Source: Fistularia commersonii (lineage: Eukaryota > Chordata > Actinopteri > Syngnathiformes > Fistulariidae). Taken from it: DNA of 64,000 bases. The notes beneath the pieces were generated by a model. That model was not told where the DNA came from and ran no database searches. It was given only the letters and a program-made list of their open reading frames with translations. Positions 22,201-34,500 of this stretch are shown here, one piece after another. The translations under genes and the position numbers were made by a program. The stretch spans positions 6,834,501-6,898,500 of the forward strand of contig JBBMNZ010000019.1 in assembly GCA_037954325.1 (NCBI GenBank), read 5' to 3'. Every line of letters begins with the position of its first letter. The first letter of the stretch is position 1.

Positions 22201-25200
22201 GAAACATATGTTTTTGAAAAAATATATAGATACTTCATTAATATTCTTGATATGTATCACTTTGGCAAAATAATTTATGTATAGGCAAAAGCTGCACTGT
22301 ATTTTTTAATTTAGGAGACTGTAAAAACATCATTGTCATTAGTGTCTTTTTCTTAATAACAGACAAATATTTTAGCAGTGGTTTGAGCTCTGACAGCAAT
22401 TCATCAACCAGATCAGGTGGAGAAACAAACATGGCTGCAGGATTCTTTTTCCATTTTATGCAAGGTGACCCATGGAATATTTAGAATCAGCTAATGCACA
22501 TCTAACCCCAAGTCAAAAATAGTTAAATGATTAATAAACTTGCATGTCCGAAGCATGTCTTCTCCACTGTTATGGTTTCCTGGTTCTTTATACTTCGGAG
22601 TGAACTGCTGAGGAAGGGTGAAGCTTCTGCATTCAAGCAACATCTTGGCATCTAAAAAGAGTTATAAAACAAGTGCCTTAAGCAGTGCATTTCAGCCACG
22701 GGGCAAAGCAGAATAAACCAAAATGATGACAACATGACAGACACACAACAACATTCAATATATTCAAACCATAACATTTGTCATCCAAACATGTTATAAA
22801 CTATTCCATGTCTTTCCATTCTCATTGACCAATTATGTTTATAAAATACACAAGGTTTGACTGTTACTGACAGTGTGCCGAGATGAAGATTTTTTTAATT
22901 TAAATAATGACACACAACTTTTCTCTTTAGATGAACAGATTCTTTTTTAAAGATCATTTTCTAAAAAGGGATTACAAATGCCATCATAGGGAAATTTATT
23001 CAGTAGTGGAATGATGATACTTTAATTGAAATTCTATTGTTATTGTATTACAGTTACAATTAAAAGCCCCCTCCTTTCACAGCTCATATTATTGGTACAC
23101 TTCCTGTGACACAGACATTAACCTCTGGGCTAATCTGGTTAGTACCCAACCTTTAGTGATCTCTAAAACTCCATTAGTTGTTCTGAGCCACTTTGGCGTT
23201 AGCTTGAGGAAGCATCAGACAGAATTCCAAACAAGTTTGAAGTTCATCACATGGGTGATGAGCTTTCATTTAAAAATAAAAGACAGTCGGGAAAGAAAAA
23301 TGAACGCACACACAGCACCATTCGTCATAATATAAAGTTAGTTAAAGAAATTATGGCAAGTGAGCAAAAATTGTGAAAAAAAAAAAATTAATTACGGTAA
23401 ACCATTATAATTGGTGTTTCTTCCATTTTGTTGTGTCAAATTATTCCAACTCTTTATTTTAAACGATATGTGACACATTCCAAGTTCATGCATTCATTCA
23501 AGCACCAAACTGCTGCACCACTTTGACGCCCACATTATCACTCATTATTGAATGTGCAACTTAGATATATCTCCTTTCCATTCTTGTGATGCTGGAGTTC
23601 CATGTAACCAGGAGGATGTGGCTTATTTATTAAAAAAAACAGATTTTCCCAAATGAAGACCGTCCACAGGGTGTGTCACATTCTAGCAGGATGAATGAAT
23701 CAATAAATAAATACACCTTTAACATATCAAAGAAACAAATAAGGCAAAGGCGTGCAACTGTCAAGTTGCAAGCAGAAGATAATCAATTAAGGAGCTAAAT
23801 AAAAAAGAGATAAGGTGTCTTTCCATCTTTCCCATGATATTCGGGCTAAAAATCTGCACCCTTGCTAACTTTACATAGTAAATATGTATACTTATATGAG
23901 AAAAAGAAAATGCAAATTTATAAATCAACGTGTAAATTAATAGGACAACAATAGGCTGAAGTTGCTGTAGAAGTCAAAATGCTCTGCAGTAGCAGGGCCT
24001 CTGGGTTGATGAGGTCCGCCCTGGGTTCCTCAAGGCTCTGGATGTTGTAGCATCCGCAGCCTTGCGTGGACGTCTAGGATGGTGCCGCTGGACCGGCAGA
24101 GCGGCCATCCTTGGAACCGAACGTTCCTGGTAGGATTCCTGGTTTCCCCTAGCCTGTCAAAGTATTGTTGAGCAGGACACTGAACCCCCAGCTGTTCCTC
24201 AGCTGCCTTCTGCTCATGGTTCATCCATGATGGGTTAAACGCAGCGGTCAAATTTCACCGATGTTGTGTTCTATGTGTAACTGAATGTGACAATAAAGGC
24301 ATGTCTTCTTTTAAAAAGGGGTTTCGGACTGTGTGCTCCTACTAGGGGGGATCCCACTTCTTGGAGGGTCCACCGGGTCATTGAACGTCGGATCCGGGAG
24401 GAGCAGTGTGGTTTTCTTCCTGATCATGGAACAATGGATCAGCTCTAAATCCTCAGCAGGGTCCTCGAGGGGGGACGGGAAATTGCCCAACCAGTCTACA
24501 TGTGTTTTGTGGATCTGGAGAAGGGATTCGACCGTGTCCCACAGGCAATCTTGTGTCTGGTGCCCCAGAAATATGGGGTACCGAACTCCCTTACACGGGC
24601 TGTTCAGTCCCTGCATGACCTGTGTCGGAGCTTGGGCCGCATTGTGGGTTGTAAGTTGGATTTGTTTCTGATGAGAGTTGGACTCCACCAGGGCGGCCCT
24701 TTGTAACAGATTATGTTCAGAACTTTTACGGACAGAACTTCTAGGCGCAGCCAGGGCGTCAAGGGGATCCGGTTTGGTGGCCACAGGATCGAGTCTCTAC
24801 TTTTTGCAGATGATGTGGTTCTGTTTGCTTCACCAAGCCATGATCTCCAGCTCTCACTGGAACGCTTCGCAGCCGAATGCGAAGCGGCCGGGATGAGGAT
24901 CAGCACCACCAAATCTGAGACAAAAGGTGCTCAACCGGAAAGAGATGGATCCACTCCGGGTCGGGAAAGAGGTCCTGCCACATGTGGAGCAGTTCAGTTC
25001 AAGTATCTCGGGGTCTTGTTCACGAGAGAGGGAAGGATGGAGCGGGAGATCGACAGGCGGATCGGTGCGGCGTCTGCAGCAAAGTGGATTCTGTACCGGT
25101 CTGTCGTGGCGACGGAGCTGAGCCGGAAGGCAAAGCTCTCAATTTACCCGTCGATCTACATTCCTCACCTGTGGTCACAAGCTGCGGGTAGTGACCAAAA

Positions 25201-28200
25201 GAATGAGATCTCGGATAGAAGCGGATGGAATGAGTTTTTTCAGCAGGGTGGCCGCAATCTCTCTTAGAGATGTTCGGCCAATCCGGGCGGGGCTCAGAGT
25301 AGAGTTGCTGCTCCTCCGCAAAGAGAGGAGTCACATGATGTGGCTCGGATATTTGGTCAGGATGCCTTCTGGACACCACTCAGGAGGCATCCTGGGAGGT
25401 ATTCCGGGCATGTACATCTGGGAAGAGGCAACGGGGAAGACCCAGGACACGCTGGAGAGACTATGTCTCTAGGCTGGCCTGGGAACGCCTTGGGATCCCC
25501 CCAGAAGAGCTGGACCGTGTGGCTGGGGAGAGGGAAGTCTGGGCCCCTTTGCTCTGGCTGCTGCCCCCGTGACCAGACTTTAGATGAGCAGCAGAAGATG
25601 GATGGACATTCATTTAATAATTTGTTATGCTTTCAAAAACTTTAAGTCCCTAAACACATCATTAGATATGTGGAAGAACTACATACACAAATTACTTAGG
25701 AGTATTGGATGTTGGATCTCACAAACCACGACAAAAATAGGTTTGTTTAGAAAAAAAAAAGAATTAATAAAGCAGTTCCATCATTTTTGGTCCCAAAAGG
25801 AATTTGTTTTCCTTTGTGTTCTAGATGATGGTGACGTTATTTATCTTTAAAACCAGAGATCAGCATTCCAACATCAGAACCATCACACCTAATAGTTATC
25901 GCCCATCATACTCACTGGCTGTACAATAAAGCTGGTTGGTGAAACATATCCTTTATCTGTTTATTCCCCAAGTCACTAATGGTCAGTTGTTCACCTCATA
26001 TTTCACTGATGACCAACAGGAACCACAGACCTGAACTGACACTCGATGTTTCTCGTCCAAACGTCGAGTCTGAACGTAAAAACTGTTCCCTTCAGTTGAA
26101 AAGCTCCAACTTTTCTGGTTTAACTATCAACATGAATTAGAAGTCAATGCTAAACCATGAACCAAAAATAAGATTGTGGTCCTTTATTTCCTTCCAGACA
26201 CCTAACTTACTGGATTTACAGACAGGATACTGCTCACGATGGAGCTGAGACAGTTCCTCCGACTGGATCAAGGATTTTGACAAGCAATGTATTTCAGGAT
26301 GTCTAATAAGACTTCAGCAGAGACAGCTGTCAGAGATGAACCTGCCGCTATATGTCTATACCCCCCCACCCCAAAAAGAAAAACTTTTCTGGTTTAGTTT
26401 AATTTATAATTATCAAACATACAGGTTAATTTCAATATCATGAATGCATTTCTGCCCTTCAATGAAGACAATGTAGAAAAGTTATGTATCCACATTCCAT
26501 TATATTTCAGTAATGCATAGTAAACTTTCAGTCATGCACAGTCTACTTGCCCAGTTGTAGAAACTGACGACAGCAAAATCCATCCCACACCCTCAGCATC
26601 ATGATAATGCTGAAGTTCAGTGATGTGACAGGACAGGATGTTTTATGAGAACAGGTTTTTTCCAGCCGTGTGTATTACATCATTCTATGTTTAGTTTGGG
26701 TGTAGGTATATTGGCTTTGCATTCCTTTTTTCGGAAATGATGCTAATGTGACATACCCAGTGTATTGTTCACGTTTATCTTCCGGATTCCTTCTGTATTT
26801 CGTTTGCTGTTGACAATAAATCTCAAACTTGGCTGTTTTTAGCATGTACATCAAATAGCAAGTCGCCTCAGAAAATTTGACATTTCTGAATTGAAAAAAA
26901 ATTCAAATAATGTCCAATAAACAAATAGTGATTAAAAGATTAAACCAGACGTAAATGAATAAAGAATCAAATAAATAAATAGATTTCAATTTCGTTTTTT
27001 TTTTCTGTATATCTCCATCAGGCTTGGGGGCTGGTCTAAGTTGTGATGGCTTGTGACGTTAATGACAGTTGACAGTTGTCTGTGGAGGCTCTCAGTCATC
27101 CAGGTCATGGTTGATTATTGTCCAAAACTTTGCAAAAATCTTCTTTTTGTAGAAACTGGACTTGATTCTCTTCACTTTAAGACACTTCACCCCTAATCCA
27201 CGAGCCCTCGTCAGTTATAATGGCCTGTGGGGAATTTCCCAATATAAGTGCCGGGGTTGCGGGTGGGTCTAGGTTACGATGGGCTGTTATACAAATGGGA
27301 CAGCTGGTCGGCAGAAAGTAGGTCAAAGGAGGTTGTTATGTTAATGAGAGTGTCATCAGGTGGCAATAGAGCTACAACTTCTGGGGACTTGCCCGGAGCT
27401 TAAATTCAGAAACTCCATTTGAACTGAAAAAACCTTTCAGATGAGAGGTGAAACATCTTCAAGGGAAGAAAATCAAGCCTAGTTGCCACGACAAGAAGAT
27501 TTTGATCAAAATTCACCGTAACCTGGATGATTGAGATCCTATACAGACTTGCCAAAATCTTCTTCTCGTGGCCAAGAGGCTTGTTTTGTTTGAATGGACC
27601 GTGGGGAGTTTCCGAATATGTATGACATGCAGAAACTAGACCGAAGTTGCGTGTGTCATTGGGTGGCAACAGAGCTGCAACTCCTGGGGACGTACCCAGA
27701 AGTTTCTATGCACAAACTCTCAGAAACTGAAGAAGCCTCTCAGATGAGACGTGAAGAAAATCGAGTCCAGTTGCCACGTAAAGAAGATTCCGACAAAAGT
27801 TAATCTGCAGAATTAGATTTTAACAAAGATGACTGAGAAGTCGATGTGGGGCAGCCTTCTGCCTCGACTGGGAGGAGCATTGCTTCTCCAGACCCGTGCG
27901 TGCGTGTGCGTGAACCCCCAGCCTACTTACCTGGTTCCTTGTACCAGTTTGCGCTCGAAGGGACGAGCACGCAGCGCCACCAGAGCCCCACCGTCCCGTT
28001 GAGTCTGAACAGAGTGTCGCTGTAGGTTTTCTCGTCGAACTCTCCATCCATGAACTCCTCGTAAAGGGAGCGCAGGTCGGTCACGTTGGCCTCGCCGCGC
28101 ACGGCGGGGCTGCTGTACTGGTACCAATGCTGAGTCCCGACGGCTACCGACAGATAAACGGTGGCCAGGATGCTGAGCACACAGGCGATCACCAGCGCGG

Positions 28201-28222
28201 TGGCGTAACGGTTGTCGACCAT
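19276..28222 (-). CDS. cldnd1: Claudin domain-containing protein 1
   Basis: A four-pass membrane protein of the PMP22/EMP/claudin superfamily, linked to cell-cell junctions. Minus-strand coding exons: 28222-27931, 22651-22544, 21570-21433, 19496-19276; 759 nt, 252 aa (human CLDND1 is 253 from memory). Segment 1 is about residues 7-27. The first extracellular loop carries NGTVGLWWRC, the claudin-type W-GLW-C signature, with Cys84 likely paired to Cys105 in LLECRSF. Asn46 and Asn75 are in N-glycosylation sequons. Segments 2-4 are near 138-158, 170-190 and 215-235, and the C-terminus ends MTAYRVA. All three introns are phase 1. Intron 2 starts with GC, not GT. The start ATG follows a CpG-rich leader, and an upstream in-frame ATG (MTRLRSRGT) is less family-like. 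Fish may have two copies (a/b); I cannot say which this is. Confidence 0.94.
20787..21253. mobile_element. Non-autonomous hAT element A (cldnd1 intron 3)
   Basis: The ends are CAGGGATGGGCAAACT and AGTTTGCCTG. A perfect 8-bp target-site duplication, GTTTACAG, lies at 20779-20786 and 21254-21261. The interior has the gggccggatgtggtccgcgggcc phrase of vertebrate hAT elements and no transposase. Size 467 bp. Confidence 0.9.
24009..24305 (+). mobile_element. tRNA-derived SINE, copy 1 (diverged)
   Basis: It contains cttggaaccgaacgttcctggtaggattcctgg, a decayed tRNA-like B-box region, then gagcaggacactgaaccccc and catccatgatgggttaa. The same order of blocks occurs at 49300-49480 (antisense) and 60632-60845. 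It lies in cldnd1 intron 1 beside a LINE. Confidence 0.65.
24310..25612 (+). mobile_element. Rex3/RTE-like LINE reverse transcriptase remnant (cldnd1 intron 1)
   Basis: Broken frames encode FVDLEKGFDRVPQ, VGLHQGGPL, ESLLFADDVVLFAS (the RT catalytic ADD), KYLGVLFTREGRMEREIDRR and LSRKAKLSIY. The tail encodes WERLGIPPEELDRVAGE-like sequence and ends in aagatggatgga, the simple-repeat end usual for such fish LINEs. Stops and frameshifts throughout show it is dead. Clade assignment is from memory. Confidence 0.8.
27085..27830. repeat. Fish dispersed repeat in two partial tandem copies
   Basis: Two related blocks, about 27085-27535 and 27545-27830, share phrases such as gcaacagagct..aact.ctggggac, cagatgagaggtgaaa and agttgccacg..aagaagattt. 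No intact ORF. The family resembles a common fish retroelement-derived repeat, but I cannot name it. It ends about 100 bp inside intron 1 from the first cldnd1 exon. Confidence 0.6.
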
Positions 28223-28720
28223 TGTTCCCCGGCTGCGGAGGCGCGTCAAAGGGGATTAAGTTGACGCAGGTCCCGCTCCCCCCGCGCCCCCGGATGAACC
28301 CGATCGATGTGTTTCCTCCGGCCCACGCCGACCCGAGCCACCGTGGCAACACTCGGTGCCGCGATCGCTAATCGAAGCCTTTGATTTTACTGATCGATCC
28401 TTCCTTCCGTCGCGAACCCGACCGTTTGCAGCCCCGCAGCCCGACTGGGACGCGCCATCTGTTCCCTTGTCCCACTTCCACAGATGGCGGGGTGATCCGA
28501 CGCTGCGACGGATTTCACGCGGTTCGCCGGTGATGACGAGTCCTCGGCTCAGACACCGGATCGAGGCGGGGGGCGGGGGGCGGAGGGGAAGGGTGGGGGG
28601 TGTGAGTGCCGTCGCCGGTGTGCGATCTATTCTGCGTGGGTCTGCGATGCCACACGGTGGTGGTGGGTGTGATGGTGGGGGGATTGCGAATCCACCCAGG
28701 ATGATGCTGTGAGTTGTAAA
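28223..28720 (-). promoter_or_regulatory. cldnd1: CpG-rich 5' region of cldnd1
   Basis: The 500 bp upstream of the cldnd1 start is GC-rich with frequent CpG (for example gtcgcgaacccgaccg and ctgcgacggatttcacgcgg), in sharp contrast to the AT-rich surroundings. It therefore looks like a CpG-island promoter and 5' UTR. No TATA box is evident. Pro/Arg-rich ORFs on both strands are composition artefacts. Confidence 0.6.
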
Positions 28721-31255
28721 CACACTAATCCACGCGCTTTCCTCTTCCGGGTCCGGTGATCAGCTGATACACAAGGGCACAGTTGAACCACATCCAGACG
28801 AAATAGAGGTTAAAACACGCAGAATGACTTTTCAAGGGATGTTATTTTCTTTTACAAGAAATCCCTGAAGGTCCAATAAATCGTGAACGCACTGTTTTAC
28901 GAGTATTTTGAATTGTGTATTCAATAACAAATGCCATCCTCATGAATTTAGGCCGTGTCGTCAAGTGCATACTTTTGGGTGTGACTCACATTGTTTTCAG
29001 GTTATCATTGTCACAAGAAGTCAGCCATTCTAATAGGTCAGCTATTCTGCTTATCCTCTGTTTCGTCGCTTTGTTGAGCATTTAATATGCAGTTTTCAAT
29101 CCATCAGTTCACTCTGAGTCTCCCACTGTAGTTTAGATTCTACTTGAAATGACACATGCATCTCCTTGAATGACAATTTAAAAAACACCATATATTATGT
29201 ATACATGTAAAGGTAGTCTGTTGTGCACAATTAGGTTGTTTTTCAACCCATTTAATCTGTATTGTGTACTTTAGAAGAATTTACTTTATCACATCTGAAA
29301 CAACACTCAGTTTCTCCGTGCTGTTAGTTCTACTAAAGCGTCATGCCCTGTAAAACAACAGTTGATTATGCTGTGACATGACCGCTTCCTTGTTTTCGTA
29401 ATGCTGATAAAACTGGGTTTTGTACAGGATGCCAGTAATGTACGTCAGACAGTTGGCAGTTCATTTTGGAAGCATCAGGAATTTGGGTGTGTGTGTTATT
29501 AAAATTTAAAAAGGAATCGAAAGAAGACAGTTTTTTTTTTTAATTTTCATGCTTCTATTGTGTAATGATGACGCAGAGGGAAAAAAAAAAATCCTATTGT
29601 TTTGCCTTGGTTGATTTCATTTTCACACTTCTTACATATATCACAAGTTGAATGAATAAAAACACGATATACAGTTTAATTCTCTAATTATATCAGGATC
29701 AGATAAAAGCCATTTTAACCATTTTAAGCAAATCTGATTTATGTTTAAACTGCTTTGTGTTCAAAAAAATAATTTGATTCATAGCTTTGATATTTTTTTT
29801 TTTTTTTCAAAACGCATTCACTCATGGTATTTGCCAATTATTTCAATATACCAATAGTAGGTTTGGTAATGTTTGCATGCTACAGGGACATGTCTCTCAT
29901 TTGATATCTAATAAGATTTAAATCTGAATGTTGTGTGGGTATTTCAGTTCTGTAAAATCCTTGGCTGGTAATATTTTTGAAGGTAATGCCATTTTTTTTT
30001 CAGTGCTTTTAGTAAGCAGCATAACGGATGAATTAATTAAATATGTTTGTCTCATTTTGCTTTTTTTCAGATGCTCAAATGTGACAATTCCAGGGCCTTA
30101 CTTCCTGTTTAGCATTGCTGAGCTCTACCTGGTTCATAGGTGATTGATGTAAGCTCATTTCATATGATTACTAACATCTCTTTGGGGATATTGGATCCAA
30201 GTATTGATACGCCAAAGCCCCATGGTTGCAGAATGGGTGTTTGCACATGGTATATGAAAGTTGGTCAATATAGTGCAGCTACGGCGGGAATCAATTGCAG
30301 GAATGTCACAGCATCACACCCGGAAATGTCAGGCTCAGGGCATCTCCAGTAAGACTCAATGCATTTTCCCCTCAACAACTTCTACTTCCTTGTACTGAGT
30401 CACCAGATAGTGAGTGACATGATCTCTTAAAGCAGTCATTCTATTGAGCTGCTACAATCAACAGATTTCTTTTCTCAAGGCTGCTGCCAAAACCCTTGAT
30501 CCGTATCAACGGTGAAAAGGACACGTCCCAGTCTACACAATACTGATTTCATGCATCGATGCGTCCTGGATTGTGCCACTTGAACATTCTTCAGCAAAGC
30601 TAGTTGGACTGGTTGCATATGATACCTCTTGCCTAGGAGAATGCAGTCTTATTTGTACTTAGTCCAATGGACAAGACAATAGCTACTTGTTTTCTTAAAG
30701 ATAGGCAACCTTGAAAAATAATGCATTTAAAAACAAAAGAGCCGAATAAAAAGCAGGAGCTTTAGAAAAAAAAATGTAAAAAAAAGAAGACATGCTTTGA
30801 TCGTCTGAATATTTCTTAATATCTTTAATGCCAGCAAAATCAATACATTGTTACTTTGAATTACATATTTCTTTATATATATTATGGAATGTTATTGTAC
30901 AAAATATAAGATGGCATCATACACATACATAAAATAAACATAAATAAGTAACCAGATAATCAATCAGGATATCAGGCATGTCAGGACACCATCACCTTCT
31001 CACCTTTTCATCGTCACTAAAGGTGTTGAATATGTAACACTTCAGATCCCAGTTTAGCTGTGCTTCATTTGGGTTGTATTGATTGTTGGTTGAGAACTCT
31101 AGGTTATCGCTGCGGGGCCATAAAGTTCTTAGTGGATTTTTCTTGTTGCATCTTTGAAGCAGTCCAAATTAGAGATAAAACTATTTTCGATGGGTAAGCA
31201 GTATTAACAAAAATATAGTTGCTTCAGAAGGGAGGGCTTTGAAAAATCAGTATTA
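28721..31255. other. Intergenic region between cldnd1 and the mucin gene
   Basis: AT-rich sequence with several A or T homopolymers (29530, 29580, 29795). I see no coding exon, RNA gene or recognisable transposon. Confidence 0.5.
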
Positions 31256-31536
31256 TTTATTAGCATTAACTTCTAATTGCAGCATCCATCGAGGATAGGT
31301 CTCCTCATTATTCTCCTTATTATTCTTGCTGTGTTGTGAGCTATCTAGATGAGCAATGTGCTGAAACAATCATTGTGTGTAGCCATCCTAACACCTGATC
31401 AACACTAATTTACAGTGTAAAAATTGTCTTGATCATTTGAATAGGGGCCAAGGCATTTCTAAATCAGTCTTTTTGCAAACAGGTGAAGGAGGTTGTCCGT
31501 CCCAGATAGGATTTCATACAAACACCAAAAAAGAAA
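31256..31536 (-). other. Probable 3' UTR of the SEA-mucin gene
   Basis: Minus-strand non-coding sequence follows the stop at 31537-31539. A minus-strand AATAAA (31256-31261, TTTATT on plus) is a candidate poly(A) signal about 280 nt downstream. Confidence 0.5.
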
Positions 31537-34500
31537 CTAATGGGGGCTTGACAGAAGCCACGACAGTAGCACAACACAGAATGAAGTCACCAGACTGAAC
31601 ATGTGACTCCCTCCACTTGAGTTCTCTGCAATTACAAGAAAAAAAACAGCATTGTGTCAACCCACAAATACCTACTTAATTTATCGAATCAAATCATATT
31701 AATCATTACAACTCTCTGTATTTCTTAACAACGACAATTGGTGTTACGTCTACAGCATAGGTGTCAAACTCTGGCCGGCGGGCCAAATTTGGCCCACACT
31801 GTAATTATATTTGGCCCGCAAAGCCATACCAAATGACTGTTAGAGCTGGTTAAGTCACTAGTTAAGTCGACAGTGCATGTACCACTAATTCTACAAATCC
31901 CAGAATTTTCTGCTGGTGTTTTGGCATGAAAATCACAACAGGATCTATGAACGCCCTCTACTTTGCTGACAGTAGTCATAGCGACCTTATGCTAATACTG
32001 GCACCCTGCTACTTAGGCAGAAAACAGGATTTTGCATGTGTGCAATATTAAGTAATATATATTGTATAGTATTAAGCCATGCTTGCTCCATATTTCGTTT
32101 TTAAGCAAAACCTGTTTGGGTTCATTGTTATATCTGGAGGAAGATTTTTTTTGAGTCCCAGTTTTGTCCCAGTTTTGAATTTTGGCCCACTGTGTATTTG
32201 AGTTTGACACCCCTGGTCTACAGTGACTACAGTTAGTGTAGGCTCTGTGGCCAAAAAATAATTGGAGGCTCTTAATTAGAATACACATAACAGTTGTGCA
32301 CTAGTTGAACAGCGAGTCACAATACAGGTAGTCTTGCATTTGCTTTAGTGTCAAACCCTGTATTGCATTTATTGGTGGTGTTACAGGTACTTTTTCTGTA
32401 GAAGAATCACATCATTGTATTAAGGCAAACATTTCAGTGTAGAAACCCTTTATTGCTTACCAGTGACGGTTGCTGGGGTGGTAAACACTGTTGATGTAGA
32501 AAAAAGACATAATTTTGTTTAAGCAAACATTTCTGTCAAGCTGTGATTACTTTCAATATAGACACGATGTATTGCTCACTTGTGCCGGCCACTATGATAG
32601 AATTGGGGTCAATCGTGAACTCTGTGATATTTTTTGCTGCATCGCTCAAAACATCTCGAATCTCTTCAGAGCTTTGAATTGATGTCGATCTTACGAGCAT
32701 ATTGTTGACGATGGAACCTTGACTGTGAAAGGAATTTACATCAAGGTTGCTTTAAGAACATACATTTTTGGTCAGTACTCTTGAACCATTATCAGTGTGT
32801 CAGTAATTACTTACCTGAATGAAAGCACAACCAAATCGCGGAAAGTAGTGAGGGCACTGCTGAAGAAAGGTTCAAGCTGTAGAAACATGAGAAATATATA
32901 TTTTTTACTGTTTATGAAGCCAAATTATTTCATTTAAAGACTTTGTAACTCAAAAAATAAATAGACTTTATTAACATCTCGTTAACAATAAATGCTGCTC
33001 TTAAATTCTATGATATGGTCACAGTATATTTGAAGTTAAAAAGTACGGCCGTTATCAAAATCATTTATATGCTACACATGATAACCACAGTGGGTGTGTG
33101 TGTGTGTGAGTGGGCATTTTTATTTATTGAGTAGCAATAATCTGGGATAGGATGTAGTCGTTAATTCTTCGAGTGTTATGTTTACATTTTTTTGATAATG
33201 ACACAAATTTCCAGTAGAATTCATTTGTCTTCAAAGGAAGAAACATTAAGTGTAAAAAATTCTCATCTGTTGTATTTAAAATCAGGAGCACAATATTAGG
33301 TGTGTTTTAGAACTTACTGTATATACCATCAACTGTGATGCAAAGGTCTGCAAGATTTCACGAAACTTACTGTTTCCGTCAATAGTGTGCTTCGATTTCT
33401 AAATGCTTCAGAGTTTGAATCCAACAAGTCATTTGTAAATGTTCCGTCTGTCTTGAAAGTCAACAGGCTTGAGAAGAGGGTCCCAGGTGTTGGTGTAGTC
33501 TCTGTTTTTAAATAGAGCATCGTGATTAGAATAAACATAACTACAATGGTGCATAAGTTAAACATTTATACAAATAAAGACTATAATAAACATAAGATTC
33601 AGAGCCGTCTTCTTATGAATATATCAGAAAAACAGTACCGGTAAATGCAGAAATGATCATTAATGAGGAACGATTTGCACAAAAACAACAGGTGTGTCAT
33701 CTCACCAACTACTCTAATGGAGTCCGCATCAAAAGTGATGTTCAAGGAAATGTTGGGGTTTGTTAGAGCCTCTTTTAAAGTGTCCGCAACCGCCTCAGAA
33801 TCTGGAATTTCTTCAGAGGATTCCGAGTTAAACTCGAGTCCCACCTCTGATTCAGTGTTGGTAGCTCTCTGTCTGCTTACAGCTGGACTGCATTGACAAA
33901 GCACAGATGGTAAATAAATTGGAAAGTTTTGCATTGTCCATTTGTGGCTTTTTTTTATACCAATCCGGTTCTGAAAATGTAATGTCTTACCGAAATGCAA
34001 TGATGAAAGACCGTAAGAAAATCGAGCCAAATTGTAACGAGTAGATTAAATCGTACTGTGTAGAAAAAAAACAGAAAAAGCCATCAACATTAAAAAGGCA
34101 ATATCTTCAAAATTCAAAGAAGCTAATTCATTCAACCCTTTGTCTCATCAATGACCGGAAATCCACAGATGTTATTCTCTAACAATATTTAAGTTAAATA
34201 TTATGGCAGAGACTTTTATGTCTTGAATTGTCGTTACAATTTTACGAATTCATTGTCGATGCTGCTTATCTCGCAGTTGTGCCGGATAGTAACTGGGAGA
34301 GATGTGGGGTTCACCCTGGACTGGTGCCAGTCGATCACAGGGCCACATATAGGGATACACAATTGTCATTTATACCAAGGGGCAATTTAAGACTCCTCAT
34401 TGAACCCACTGTATGTATTTGGACTGTGGGAGAAAGTCCTCGGATTGGGAAAATTGACAAATTCCACACAGAAAGGCTCCCATTGGAATAATACCAGAGC

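Noticed and set aside
24500..25267. A functional reverse transcriptase gene
   Set aside because: The frame is broken repeatedly and lacks an N-terminal endonuclease; it is a LINE remnant in an intron.
28256..28723. 155- and 118-codon ORFs in the GC-rich region
   Set aside because: Overlapping open frames on both strands reflect CpG-island composition next to the cldnd1 start; no domain is seen.
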